Below, one piece after another: positions 34,217-42,771 of a DNA stretch of 64,000 bases. Within the stretch, counting starts at the first letter, position 1, and each line of letters opens with the position of its first letter. Where the stretch lies: NCBI GenBank assembly GCA_910574805.1, contig CAJTCV010000003.1:186001-250000 (forward strand), read 5' to 3'. The position numbers and the translations under genes are program-made. This DNA is from Lachnospiraceae bacterium (GTDB taxonomy: Bacteria > Bacillota > Clostridia > Lachnospirales > Lachnospiraceae). The notes beneath the pieces were generated by a model. The model did not search any database, was not told where the DNA came from, and saw only the letters and a program-made list of their open reading frames with translations.

Positions 34217-35151
34217 TGGGAAAAGCAATTCGTGACGTATATGGAGAGACCATCAGGAAATACGGTGCGGCCAACGAGAACATCGTGGTTCTGGACGCGG
34301 ACGTATCCGGCTCCACCAAGTCTGCGGTATTCGGGAAGGAATATCCGGACCGGTTCTACAACTGCGGCATTTCCGAATATGCCATGATGGGCATGGCGGC
34401 AGGCATGGCAAAGTCCGGGAAGATCCCGTTTGTCAACACATTTGCGGTATTTCTCACGACTCTTGGCTCTCTTGCGGCCAGAACCTTCATGTCCTATTCC
34501 GGGCTGAACATCAAGATGATGGGAGGCTACGGAGGACTGTCGGACGCTTATGACGGAGCGACTCATCACGCGCTGGAGGACATTGCCATGATGAGGACGC
34601 TGCCGGGGGTGAGCGTCATGGTGGCTTCCGACGCGGCGATCACGGACTGGATGGTGAAGACGGCCATCGAGGTGGAAGGCCCCATGTACATCCGTCTGTC
34701 CAGAGACGCGGCTCCCGACTGCCATCCGGAAGGAGCGCAGTTCGAGATGGGTAAAGGCATGGTGGTGAGAGAAGGAACGGATGTGACGATCATTGCCTGC
34801 GGCCTGATGGTGAGCACGGCAGTGACGGCTGCGGAAGCGCTGGCGGCAAAGGGCATCAGCGCAGGAGTCGTGGATATGTACTGTATCAAACCCATTGACG
34901 CAGAGCTGATCGAGAAATGCGCGAAGGAGACCGGCGCCGTGGTGACGGCGGAGGAACACAGCGTCATCGGCGGTCTTGGCGGAGCTGTGGCAGAGGTGCT
35001 TGCGAAGGCAGGCTGCGCAGTGCCCACGGAGATGGTCGGTATGCAGGACCGCCACGGGGAATCCGGACCATACGCACAGCTTCTCAAAAAATACGGGCTG
35101 GATGCGGATGCAGTGGCAGCGGCGGCAGAAAAAGCAGTATCCCGCAAATGA
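34216..35151 (+). CDS. Split transketolase, C-terminal (pyrimidine-binding) subunit
   Basis: 311 residues. It begins RDVYGETIRKYGAANENIVVLDADVSGST and contains the catalytic glutamate region FYNCGISEYAMMGMAAGMA, the transketolase motif AYDGATHHALEDIAMMR (about 112-128) and a C-terminal domain of the transketolase_C type. With the preceding subunit it should transfer a two-carbon ketol unit from a ketose to an aldose acceptor in the cytosol. The usual phosphate-binding residues cannot be verified without structural alignment. Confidence 0.92.
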   Translation: MGKAIRDVYGETIRKYGAANENIVVLDADVSGSTKSAVFGKEYPDRFYNCGISEYAMMGMAAGMAKSGKIPFVNTFAVFLTTLGSLAARTFMSYSGLNIKMMGGYGGLSDAYDGATHHALEDIAMMRTLPGVSVMVASDAAITDWMVKTAIEVEGPMYIRLSRDAAPDCHPEGAQFEMGKGMVVREGTDVTIIACGLMVSTAVTAAEALAAKGISAGVVDMYCIKPIDAELIEKCAKETGAVVTAEEHSVIGGLGGAVAEVLAKAGCAVPTEMVGMQDRHGESGPYAQLLKKYGLDADAVAAAAEKAVSRK

Positions 35152-35182
35152 TTTTCTTATTTAAGGAAGAAAGGCGTTTGAC

Positions 35183-36094
35183 ATGGAGAGATCCATAAGA
35201 CGATATATGAAGGTGGGAACGATCCTTCATGTCTCCTATAAAGAGCTGGGCGGCGGCGAAGGTCCCATTCTGGAGCGCCTGAAAAAGATCGTGACCGATC
35301 CGTTTTTTGAGGCGGTGGAGGTGGCTCAGATGAAGGACGCCGGCGTACGAAAGGCGGCGACGGAGATGATCGCCCGGGGGCATATGGTGACGGCATACGG
35401 CGGACAGGGCCGTATGCTGGGCGCCGGCCTGAATATCAACGATCTTTGTGAGGCAGGGCGTCAGAAGGCACTGGCCTCCCTGAAGGAAGGTATCGACGAA
35501 GCATACGAGATCCATGCGGCCGATTTCGCATTTCTGGCAGGAAGGTATGAAGATGAGACGAAAGAAGCATCCTTTCAGGCGCTCCTTGCGTCCACCAGAG
35601 AGCTGTGTGCATATGCGGCGCAGAAGGGGAACATGCCGGTGCTCTGCGAAGTGTTTGACTATGATATTGCCAAGAGATCGCTGGTGGGCCCGGTGGAGCT
35701 GGTCCGGCGCTATGCAAAGACCATCTGCGGGGAATATGAGAATTTCGGGCTGATGGTGGATTTGAGCCATATCCCCATGCTCCACGAGACACTGGAAGAG
35801 AATCTGCTCCCTGTCAGAGACTACATCCGCCATGCACATATGGGCAATACGGTCATCAAGAACCCGGACTGCCCGGCCTACGGCGATGAACATCCCCGGT
35901 TTGGCTTCCCTGACAGTGAAAATGATGTGGAAGAGCTGGCTGCATATTTGAGGCTTCTCTTGAAGATCGGATTTCTCAATGAGAAAGACAGACCGATCGT
36001 CAGCTTTGAAGTAAAGCCTTTTGAGGACGAAGACCCGGATGTGGTCCTTGCCGGGGCGAAAAGAACGCTGGAGCTTGCGTGGGAGCTTGTATAG
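35183..36094 (+). CDS. Xylose-isomerase-like TIM-barrel protein, tandem copy 2
   Basis: 303 residues. Metal ligands are in LCEVFDYDIAKRSLVGP, LMVDLSHIPML, HAHMGNTV and SFEVKPF. It is clearly paralogous to the next gene: they share the start RESI/RSIRRYxxVGTI, the EVFD[YF]D block, the VDLSH block and ahead of the C-terminus YGDxHPRFG[FY]PDS. The pair likely catalyses consecutive or enantiomeric isomerisations, or forms a hetero-oligomer. It has no recognisable phosphate-binding signature. Confidence 0.8.
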   Translation: MERSIRRYMKVGTILHVSYKELGGGEGPILERLKKIVTDPFFEAVEVAQMKDAGVRKAATEMIARGHMVTAYGGQGRMLGAGLNINDLCEAGRQKALASLKEGIDEAYEIHAADFAFLAGRYEDETKEASFQALLASTRELCAYAAQKGNMPVLCEVFDYDIAKRSLVGPVELVRRYAKTICGEYENFGLMVDLSHIPMLHETLEENLLPVRDYIRHAHMGNTVIKNPDCPAYGDEHPRFGFPDSENDVEELAAYLRLLLKIGFLNEKDRPIVSFEVKPFEDEDPDVVLAGAKRTLELAWELV

Positions 36095-36127
36095 TAACAG
36101 AAAATAATTGCAGGAGGAAATGAGAAC

Positions 36128-37024
36128 ATGAGAGAATCCATTCATAAATATTTTCAGGTGGGGACGATCCGCTGGATGTCCTTCCCGAAGATGGGCGTAC
36201 TGGAGTCCATCAGACGAATCGCGTCCGATGATTATTTTGACGCCATCGAGATCACGAAATGTAAGGATGACGAGGAGCGGGCAGCCGTGAAGAAGCTTCT
36301 GGAGCAGTCCCATCTGAAGGTCTGCTACGGGGCCCAGCCGAGGCTCCTGGGACCGAAGCTGAATCCCAACGACATCGACGAGGAAGGCAGAAAAGCGGCG
36401 GAGGCGACGCTGATGGAAGCCATCAACGAGGCGGAATATCTGGGCGCGAAAGGGATCGCATTCCTGGCCGGCAAATGGGAAGAGGCCACGAAGGATCAGG
36501 CCTACGCGCAGCTTCTGAAGACCACCCGAAATCTCTGCGGCTATGCGGCGACAAAGGGCATGATGGTGGAGCTGGAAGTATTTGACTTTGACATGGACAA
36601 GGCGGCGCTCGTCGGTCCGGCTCCCTATGCGGCGAGATTCGCGGCGGACATGCGGACGACCTGCAGTAATTTTGGTCTGCTGGTGGACCTGTCCCATTTC
36701 CCCACCACTTATGAGACGTCCAGATTTGTGATCCAGACCCTGCGTCCCTATATCACCCATCTCCATTTCGGCAACGCGGTGGTGAAGGAGGGCTGCGACG
36801 CCTACGGGGACAAACATCCCCGGTTCGGATATCCGGACAGCGCCAACGATACGGCGGAGCTTGTGGATTACCTGACGGTTCTGAAGGAGGAAGGCTTCTT
36901 CCGTGCGGATGATCCGCTGGTGCTGTCCATGGAAGTGACGCTGGCAGGCGACGAGGATGAGGAGATCGTCCTTGGGAATACGAAGAGAGTACTGAACAGA
37001 GCGTGGGCGCTGGTGGAAGACTGA
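36128..37024 (+). CDS. Xylose-isomerase-like TIM-barrel protein, tandem copy 3
   Basis: 298 residues, with ligand regions ELEVFDFDMDKAALVGP, LLVDLSHFPTT, HLHFGNAVV and SMEVTLAGD. It is a tandem paralogue of the upstream gene and starts after a good AGGAGGAAATGAGAAC ribosome site. Enzymatic residues appear complete in both copies, which argues against one being a degenerate remnant. Substrate unknown; the operon context points to a ketose that the split transketolase then cleaves. Confidence 0.8.
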   Translation: MRESIHKYFQVGTIRWMSFPKMGVLESIRRIASDDYFDAIEITKCKDDEERAAVKKLLEQSHLKVCYGAQPRLLGPKLNPNDIDEEGRKAAEATLMEAINEAEYLGAKGIAFLAGKWEEATKDQAYAQLLKTTRNLCGYAATKGMMVELEVFDFDMDKAALVGPAPYAARFAADMRTTCSNFGLLVDLSHFPTTYETSRFVIQTLRPYITHLHFGNAVVKEGCDAYGDKHPRFGYPDSANDTAELVDYLTVLKEEGFFRADDPLVLSMEVTLAGDEDEEIVLGNTKRVLNRAWALVED

Positions 37025-37070
37025 AAACGGTAACTGAGAACATGTATTTATAAAAAGGAGAGAACAGACT

Positions 37071-38036
37071 ATGAAAATTGTAATTCTTGACGGTTATACG
37101 GAGAACCCCGGAGATCTGAGCTGGGGAGAGCTGGAGAAGCTGGGAGAAGTAACGGTATATGACAGGACTTCTTATGTGGACGATCCCATTATCGCAGAGC
37201 GCATCGGCGATGCGGAGATCGTAATTACCAACAAGACGCCCATTACGAAGGCGACCATCGACAAATGCCCCAACATGAAGCTGATTGCATTTCTTGCTAC
37301 CGGCTACAATGTGGCGGACTATGAGTATGCGAAGGAAAAAGGGATCCCGGTGGTGAACGTACCCACCTACGGAACGCAGATTGTAGGACAGTACGCAGTC
37401 GGTCTGCTGCTGGAGATCTGTTCCCATTACGGACATCATGACCAGACCGTAAAGGAAGGAAAGTGGGAGAACAATCAGGACTGGTGCTACTGGGATTATC
37501 CCATGATCGAGCTGTACGGCAAGACTGCCGGCATCATCGGCCTGGGACGGATCGGACAGGCGACGGCGAAGATCCTCAACTCCATGGAAATGAAGGTGCT
37601 GGCTTACGACGGACATCAGACCGAATCCGGAAAAGCTCTTGCAGAGTATGTGGAGCTTGACGAGCTGCTGGCAAAATCTGATGTGATCTTCCTGCACTGC
37701 CCGCTGTTCCCGTCCACCGAAGGCATGATCAACAGGGAGAACATTGCGAAGATGAAGGACGGCGTGATCCTCATCAACAACAGCCGCGGACAGCTGGTGG
37801 TGGAGCAGGATCTGGCAGACGCTCTGAACAGCGGCAAGGTGTACGCGGCCGGTCTGGATGTGGTATCCACGGAACCCATTAAGGGAGACAACCCGCTGCT
37901 GAAGGCAAAGAACTGCCTGATCACACCGCACATCTCCTGGGCGGCGCAGGCGTCCCGCCAGAGGATCATGGACATCACCGTTGCCAACGTAAAAGCATTT
38001 ATCGATGGCAAGTCGGTGAATGTAGTAAATAAATAA
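37071..38036 (+). CDS. D-2-hydroxyacid dehydrogenase (glycerate/hydroxypyruvate reductase-like)
   Basis: 321 residues. The NAD motif AGIIGLGRIGQATA (about 147-160), arginine in NNSRGQLVVE, glutamate near STEPIKGDNPLL and histidine in TPHISWAAQASRQR are all present; the HISWA variant resembles HprA-type hydroxypyruvate/glycerate dehydrogenases. It is the last gene of the split-transketolase operon, and a glycerate kinase gene lies 2 kb downstream. A route of hydroxypyruvate to D-glycerate to phosphoglycerate is thus plausible. Confidence 0.88.
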   Translation: MKIVILDGYTENPGDLSWGELEKLGEVTVYDRTSYVDDPIIAERIGDAEIVITNKTPITKATIDKCPNMKLIAFLATGYNVADYEYAKEKGIPVVNVPTYGTQIVGQYAVGLLLEICSHYGHHDQTVKEGKWENNQDWCYWDYPMIELYGKTAGIIGLGRIGQATAKILNSMEMKVLAYDGHQTESGKALAEYVELDELLAKSDVIFLHCPLFPSTEGMINRENIAKMKDGVILINNSRGQLVVEQDLADALNSGKVYAAGLDVVSTEPIKGDNPLLKAKNCLITPHISWAAQASRQRIMDITVANVKAFIDGKSVNVVNK

Positions 38037-38070
38037 ATTTCTGACCATATCCAATTTTAACCTGCCCGGA

Positions 38071-38110
38071 ATATACTCGACTATGGTATACTTGCCATAG
38101 TTGAGTATAT
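38071..38110. repeat. Long inverted repeat between the transketolase operon and EBP2
   Basis: ATATACTCGACTATGG (38071-38086) and CCATAGTTGAGTATAT (38095-38110) pair over 16 bp with one G-T mismatch around an 8-base spacer. It ends 26 bases before the regulator start and is followed by only a weak T-rich stretch. It may be an operator, or an inefficient terminator that allows read-through into the regulator. No clear -10/-35 pair was found nearby. Confidence 0.65.
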
Positions 38111-38136
38111 TTCTGTAGAGAAAGAAGGCTGACTCC

Positions 38137-40032
38137 ATGGTTAAGATCAGAGTATTTATCCCTCATCTGGAATTGAAGGAAATATTTGAAAGCGTGATGG
38201 CAGAGCTGCCGGTCCGCGATAACGTGCAGATCGAGATGACTTACATCTTCGGAACCCCGGATGTACTCTCCCAGAACTGTGATGCAGATATCCTGGTGGC
38301 CAGAGGGATGACCCATGACGTGCTGCGGGATATGTTTCCTGACAAGCATGTGGTGCAGATCCAGCTGAACAGCTTCGATATATTCGACGCGTTGGTGCAG
38401 TGCAGAAAGCTGCAGGCGAGGAAGATTGCCCTGTGCCTGCACGATGTGGAGATCCATTGCCTGGAGAGCCTGGAGGAGCTGTGCGGGGCGTCCATCAGGA
38501 TGTATGATGTTCCGGATGAGAAGACGGCGGAGGCGGCCGTCTGCAAAGCGGCCGAAGAAGGGGCGGACACATTTGTAGGCGCCGGGACCATGTGCGGCAT
38601 CTGTGACCGGAAGGGGCTCCGCCGGGTACATATCCACACCAGGCACGATGCGGTGGAAGCAGCCATGCAGGAAGCGCTGAACGCGGCGAAGACGATCAAC
38701 CAGGAACGCACCCGTTCAGATATCATCCGAATCATGCTGAATCACAATGAAGACGGGATCATAGCCATTGACAATGAAGATCATATTCTTGCCATCAATA
38801 ATCAGGCTTACCGGGTCTTTCAGCTGTCCACAGTGGGAGAACTGACCGGGCAGCCGGTGTCTGCGGTATACCCCTCCGGAGAATGGGACCGCCTGCTGGA
38901 GAAGGGTTCCGAAAAGGAACAGATCATAAGCCTGCATGATAAAAAATATTATGTGCAGTATAAGCCGCTGAGCGAGGCGGAAGCCGGGGCAGGCGCGCTG
39001 ATCTTCATCAAGAATACAGACCGGATCATGGAGGAAGAGAGCAGGATACGCAGAGGTCTGTCGGAGAAGGGGCTGACGGCCAAATATACCTTTGAGGATA
39101 TTCTGGGGCAGAGCGAGGCGATTCAGGGGAATATCCGCATGGCCGAGCGTTACAGCAGAGTCAATTCCAATGTGCTGATCATCGGCGAGACCGGAACAGG
39201 TAAGGAACTGTTCGCCCACAGCATTCACCAGGCCAGCAAAAGAAGCCGTCAGCCTTTCGTGGCCCTTAACTGCGCCGCACTTCCGGAGAATCTTCTGGAG
39301 AGCGAGCTGTTCGGGTATGAGGCGGGCGCCTTTTCCGGAGCGGCCAAAGGAGGGAAGATCGGTCTGTTTGAGCTGGCGCACAAAGGGACGATTTTTCTGG
39401 ATGAGATCGGAGAGATCCCCATCACGCTGCAGGCGAAGCTTCTCCGGGTGCTGCAGGAAAAGGAGATCCGGCGGATCGGGAGCACCAGCGTACATCCGGT
39501 GGACGTAAGGGTAATTTCCGCCACGAATATCAACATAGAAGAAAAGATTCGGGAAGGGCAGTTCCGTTCGGACCTGTATTACCGCCTGAATCTTCTGGAT
39601 ATCTCGCTCCCGCCGCTTCGGGAGCGAAAAGAAGACATCCAGGAGCTGGTGGACGCCTATCTGACCAGATTTGCCTGTGAGATGGGCAAGAGCATCCCCA
39701 CCGTTACAGAGGATGCGGCCAGGATCCTGAAGGAGCACAGCTGGCAGGGGAATGTGCGGGAGCTTCGGAATATCTGCGAGAGGCTGACGGTTTTAAACGA
39801 TACCAGCGTGATCAGCGAGGAGCTTCTGCGCCAGCTGAAAATCTTCCGGAAAAAAGAGGAGCCGTCTGTCGGACAGCCGGGGGAAGGTGCGGAGGACTCC
39901 GTGTATGACCGCCTGAAGCCGAGGAAAAAGAAAAAAGAACTGGCGGAGGAGCTGGGGGTCAGCCGTACGACTCTGTGGAGGATGGCAAAGAGGCAGAAGG
40001 AACTGGAAGAAAAGCAGAAAAAACAGGGATGA
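38137..40032 (+). CDS. Sigma-54-dependent activator with PrpR-N sensor domain (EBP2)
   Basis: 631 residues: PrpR_N sensor (about 5-185), PAS (about 195-300), AAA+ (about 320-550) with Walker A GETGTGKE (350-357) and Walker [10 protein letters not shown], and a C-terminal Fis-like HTH (KKELAEELGVSRTTLWRMAK). The sigma-54 contact loop reads GAFSGA (397-402) where almost all relatives have GAFTGA; serine keeps the hydroxyl. It is the closest activator gene to the transketolase operon and the best candidate for the GAAAC-type enhancers. Glycerate kinase and rpoN follow with gaps of 40 and 21 bases, so all three may be cotranscribed. Confidence 0.92.
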   Translation: MVKIRVFIPHLELKEIFESVMAELPVRDNVQIEMTYIFGTPDVLSQNCDADILVARGMTHDVLRDMFPDKHVVQIQLNSFDIFDALVQCRKLQARKIALCLHDVEIHCLESLEELCGASIRMYDVPDEKTAEAAVCKAAEEGADTFVGAGTMCGICDRKGLRRVHIHTRHDAVEAAMQEALNAAKTINQERTRSDIIRIMLNHNEDGIIAIDNEDHILAINNQAYRVFQLSTVGELTGQPVSAVYPSGEWDRLLEKGSEKEQIISLHDKKYYVQYKPLSEAEAGAGALIFIKNTDRIMEEESRIRRGLSEKGLTAKYTFEDILGQSEAIQGNIRMAERYSRVNSNVLIIGETGTGKELFAHSIHQASKRSRQPFVALNCAALPENLLESELFGYEAGAFSGAAKGGKIGLFELAHKGTIFLDEIGEIPITLQAKLLRVLQEKEIRRIGSTSVHPVDVRVISATNINIEEKIREGQFRSDLYYRLNLLDISLPPLRERKEDIQELVDAYLTRFACEMGKSIPTVTEDAARILKEHSWQGNVRELRNICERLTVLNDTSVISEELLRQLKIFRKKEEPSVGQPGEGAEDSVYDRLKPRKKKKELAEELGVSRTTLWRMAKRQKELEEKQKKQG

Positions 40033-40072
40033 CAAGGGGTTCGTTTCATAGAGAGGATAAGTGTGGGACAGG

Positions 40073-41233
40073 ATGAAAGTAGTAGTGGCCATTGATTCTT
40101 TAAAGGGAAGTATGACGTCCATGGAGGCCGGAAGAGCCATCCGGGAAGGGATTCTGAACGTGCTCCCGGATACGGAGGTGATCGTAAAGCCTCTGGCGGA
40201 CGGCGGAGAGGGGACGACAGAAGCACTGGTGGAAGGCCTTGGAGGGGAGCTGGTGGAGACGGAGGTACACGGACCGCTGGAGACTCCGGTGAAGGCGGTT
40301 TATGGGGTGATCAAAGAGACCGGCACAGCCATCATGGAGATGGCAGCGGCAGCGGGGATCATTCTTGTGGGAAAGGATAAACGTCCGCTGGATGCGACTA
40401 CCTACGGTGTGGGCGAGATGATCCGGGATGCGGTGAGAAGAGGCTGCCGGGAATTTATCATCGGGATCGGCGGAAGTGCCACCAATGACGGCGGGATCGG
40501 CATGCTGACCGCTCTGGGGTATGAGTTTCTGGACGCCCGGGGTGCCGCGGTGGGCATCGGCGCAGGAGCGCTGGGAAAAGTGGCGTCCATCCGGACCGGC
40601 CGCGTGCTTCCGGAATTAAAGGAATGCCGCTTCCGGATCGCGTGCGATGTTACCAACCCTCTGTGCGGAGTCAACGGCGCCACATATATCTACGGGCCGC
40701 AGAAAGGCGTCACAGAGGATCTGAGGGACAGTCTGGACGAGGCCATGGACAGTTATGCACAGGTGATCAGGGACTGCCTGGGGACAGACCACAGGGAGAG
40801 CGAGGGGGCGGGAGCTGCCGGCGGACTGGGCTTTGCCTTTTTAAGCTGTCTGAATGCAGATCTTCAGCCGGGGATCGGGCTGGTGATGGATGCAGTGGAC
40901 ATGGAGAAGACGATGGAGGGCGCGGATCTGGTATTTACCGGGGAAGGGCGCCTGGACGGTCAGACAGCCATGGGAAAGGCTCCCGTGGGGATCGCGAAGC
41001 TGGCGAAAAAACATGGCGCAAAGGTGGTTGCACTGGCAGGTGCGGTCATCGAGGGCGCTGAGAAGTGCAATGAGAACGGCATAGACGCATTTTTCCCGAT
41101 TCTCCGCAGGATCGTGACGCTGGATGAAGCCATGGATCCGAAGACGGCGAAGGAGAATATGATCCGGACGGCAGAGCAGGTCATCCGCCTGGTGTCCGCT
41201 TTCCGGCAGGATCGTACGGGGAGCGGTGTCTGA
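40073..41233 (+). CDS. Glycerate kinase (GarK/GlxK family)
   Basis: 386 residues from ATG 40073, which gives the canonical N-terminus MKVVVAIDSLKGSM; a GTG at 40061 is also in frame. Signature blocks: KPLADGGEGTTEAL, EFIIGIGGSATNDGGIGML (about 126-144) and FTGEGRLDGQTAMGKAP. It phosphorylates D-glycerate to 2-phosphoglycerate, the common exit of acid-sugar catabolism into glycolysis. Position between the activator and rpoN ties the endpoint enzyme to the sigma-54 system. Confidence 0.95.
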   Translation: MKVVVAIDSLKGSMTSMEAGRAIREGILNVLPDTEVIVKPLADGGEGTTEALVEGLGGELVETEVHGPLETPVKAVYGVIKETGTAIMEMAAAAGIILVGKDKRPLDATTYGVGEMIRDAVRRGCREFIIGIGGSATNDGGIGMLTALGYEFLDARGAAVGIGAGALGKVASIRTGRVLPELKECRFRIACDVTNPLCGVNGATYIYGPQKGVTEDLRDSLDEAMDSYAQVIRDCLGTDHRESEGAGAAGGLGFAFLSCLNADLQPGIGLVMDAVDMEKTMEGADLVFTGEGRLDGQTAMGKAPVGIAKLAKKHGAKVVALAGAVIEGAEKCNENGIDAFFPILRRIVTLDEAMDPKTAKENMIRTAEQVIRLVSAFRQDRTGSGV

Positions 41234-41254
41234 TACGAAAGAACAGGGGAAGCA

Positions 41255-42604
41255 ATGGAACTGGGATATGAAATACAGCTGGAGCAGAAGCAGCAGCTCA
41301 CCCAGAGCCAGATCCAGTCACTGGAGATTCTGGCCATGGACAGTGTGGAACTGAATCAGTTTCTGCAGAATGAGTATCTGGAAAATCCGCTGCTGGATGT
41401 CAGCGGGACACACAGCATGGGATCCGGGCAGGAAGAGATCAACAAGACATATGAACAGACTCTGACCTATGGACGGAATTATGAAGAAATGATAGAAGAA
41501 GAGGATAAGAGAAGGCAGGATATCCCCATGCAGGACCAGGATCAGGTCCGCAATTTCCTGCTTGATCAGCTTCCCGGGAACCGTTTTGGCAAAGAGCAGT
41601 GGGAGCTTCTGGAGTACATGGTGGACTGCCTGGACGATACGGGATTTTTCACGATCCCTGTGCAGGAGGTGGCAGACAGGACACGCCGGCCGGTGGGGGA
41701 GGTCAGGCATGCGCTTGACCTCCTGCAGGGGCTGGAGCCGTACGGCATCTTTGCCGCGGATCTGAGACAGTGCCTGTTGAAACAGCTGGAGATGTGCAAG
41801 GTGCAGGATTCCGTATTGTGGAAGGTGGTGGACGCGCATCTTCAGGATGTGGCGGACGGAAAGATCAGCAACATATCCAGGAGCCTGAAAATATCCACGG
41901 CGGAGGTGCGCAGATGCATTGAGCAGATCGCCAGGCTGAATCCCCGTCCCATGAGTGAGTTCCGTGCGGGAAAGACCGATTACATTGTGCCGGATATCAT
42001 TTTTCATGAAGAGAACGGAAAGTGGGAAGTCGAGCTGAATGACGCCTGGGTGGAGGATTATCATGTCAATGACTATTATCTGAGAATGATGAAGGAGTCC
42101 CGGGATGAAGAACTGACCGAATATTTCCGGATGAAGCTGGAACGCGTCCGGTTCGTTATGAACAGCATCGCTCAGAGGCGGCAGACCATGAAGAACATCG
42201 CCAGGACTATCCTGCGCAGGCAGCAGTCGTATCTGGAGGGCAGATCCTGGCTGCTTCCCATGACCATGACGGACGTGGCCGGTGAGATCGGGATCCATAC
42301 GTCCACAGTCAGCCGGGCTATCAAGGGAAAATACATCCAGTATCCCCGGGGAACCGTGGCGATGAAAGCGCTCTTCTCTGCGTCCGTCGCCACGTCCGGG
42401 GGTGCGGAGATGGTAGGAATCATGCAGGTGAAGGAGATGATCCGGGAACTGATCGACAGGGAAGACAAGAAAAAGCCGCTGAGCGATCAGGCGATTGTAA
42501 ACGCCCTGAAGGAAAAGCACATTGATGTGTCCAGAAGGGGCGTGGCAAAGTACAGAGATGAGCTGGGCATCCGGGGAAGCTTTTCGCGCAGGGCAATGGA
42601 ATGA
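41255..42604 (+). CDS. rpoN: RNA polymerase sigma-54 factor
   Basis: 449 residues. Region I is glutamine/leucine-rich (QKQQLTQSQIQSLEILAMDS, residues 11-30), followed by an acidic region II, the core-binding domain, and the C-terminal DNA-binding part with an HTH (VAGEIGIHTSTVSRAIKGKY) and the RpoN box SRRGVAKYRDELG near residue 430, which reads the -24 element. It directs transcription from -24/-12 promoters when activated by an EBP. Finding it within the region that holds two EBPs and five candidate promoters is the key regulatory link. It ends at a clear terminator. Confidence 0.97.
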   Translation: MELGYEIQLEQKQQLTQSQIQSLEILAMDSVELNQFLQNEYLENPLLDVSGTHSMGSGQEEINKTYEQTLTYGRNYEEMIEEEDKRRQDIPMQDQDQVRNFLLDQLPGNRFGKEQWELLEYMVDCLDDTGFFTIPVQEVADRTRRPVGEVRHALDLLQGLEPYGIFAADLRQCLLKQLEMCKVQDSVLWKVVDAHLQDVADGKISNISRSLKISTAEVRRCIEQIARLNPRPMSEFRAGKTDYIVPDIIFHEENGKWEVELNDAWVEDYHVNDYYLRMMKESRDEELTEYFRMKLERVRFVMNSIAQRRQTMKNIARTILRRQQSYLEGRSWLLPMTMTDVAGEIGIHTSTVSRAIKGKYIQYPRGTVAMKALFSASVATSGGAEMVGIMQVKEMIRELIDREDKKKPLSDQAIVNALKEKHIDVSRRGVAKYRDELGIRGSFSRRAME

Positions 42605-42621
42605 ATTTGTATAAAGTTTTA

Positions 42622-42650
42622 AAAATTCCGGTAAAATTGCCGGAATTTTT
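42622..42650 (+). terminator. Terminator after rpoN
   Basis: A 10-bp stem AAAATTCCGG (42622-42631) with CCGGAATTTT (42640-42649) runs into a T-rich stretch. Confidence 0.88.
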
Positions 42651-42771
42651 GTTATTTTTCGCCAAATTTTTTGAGAAAAAGATGGTAAAATAAAGGATGC
42701 TGTGATAGAATCAAGGTGTAAGGAGTGAATGGAGAAGAGCACGGTTTTTTAGATAGAAAGAAGGAACATGT

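Noticed and set aside
30039-36094. An inositol pathway, from mmsA/iolA and IolE-like TIM barrels
   Set aside because: No IolB, IolC, IolD or IolG homologue is present, and the genes belong to two operons with different promoters.
31867-38036. Sulfoquinovose transketolase (Sqw) pathway
   Set aside because: A split transketolase is present, but no sulfoquinovosidase, sulfolactaldehyde reductase or sulfonate exporter was seen.
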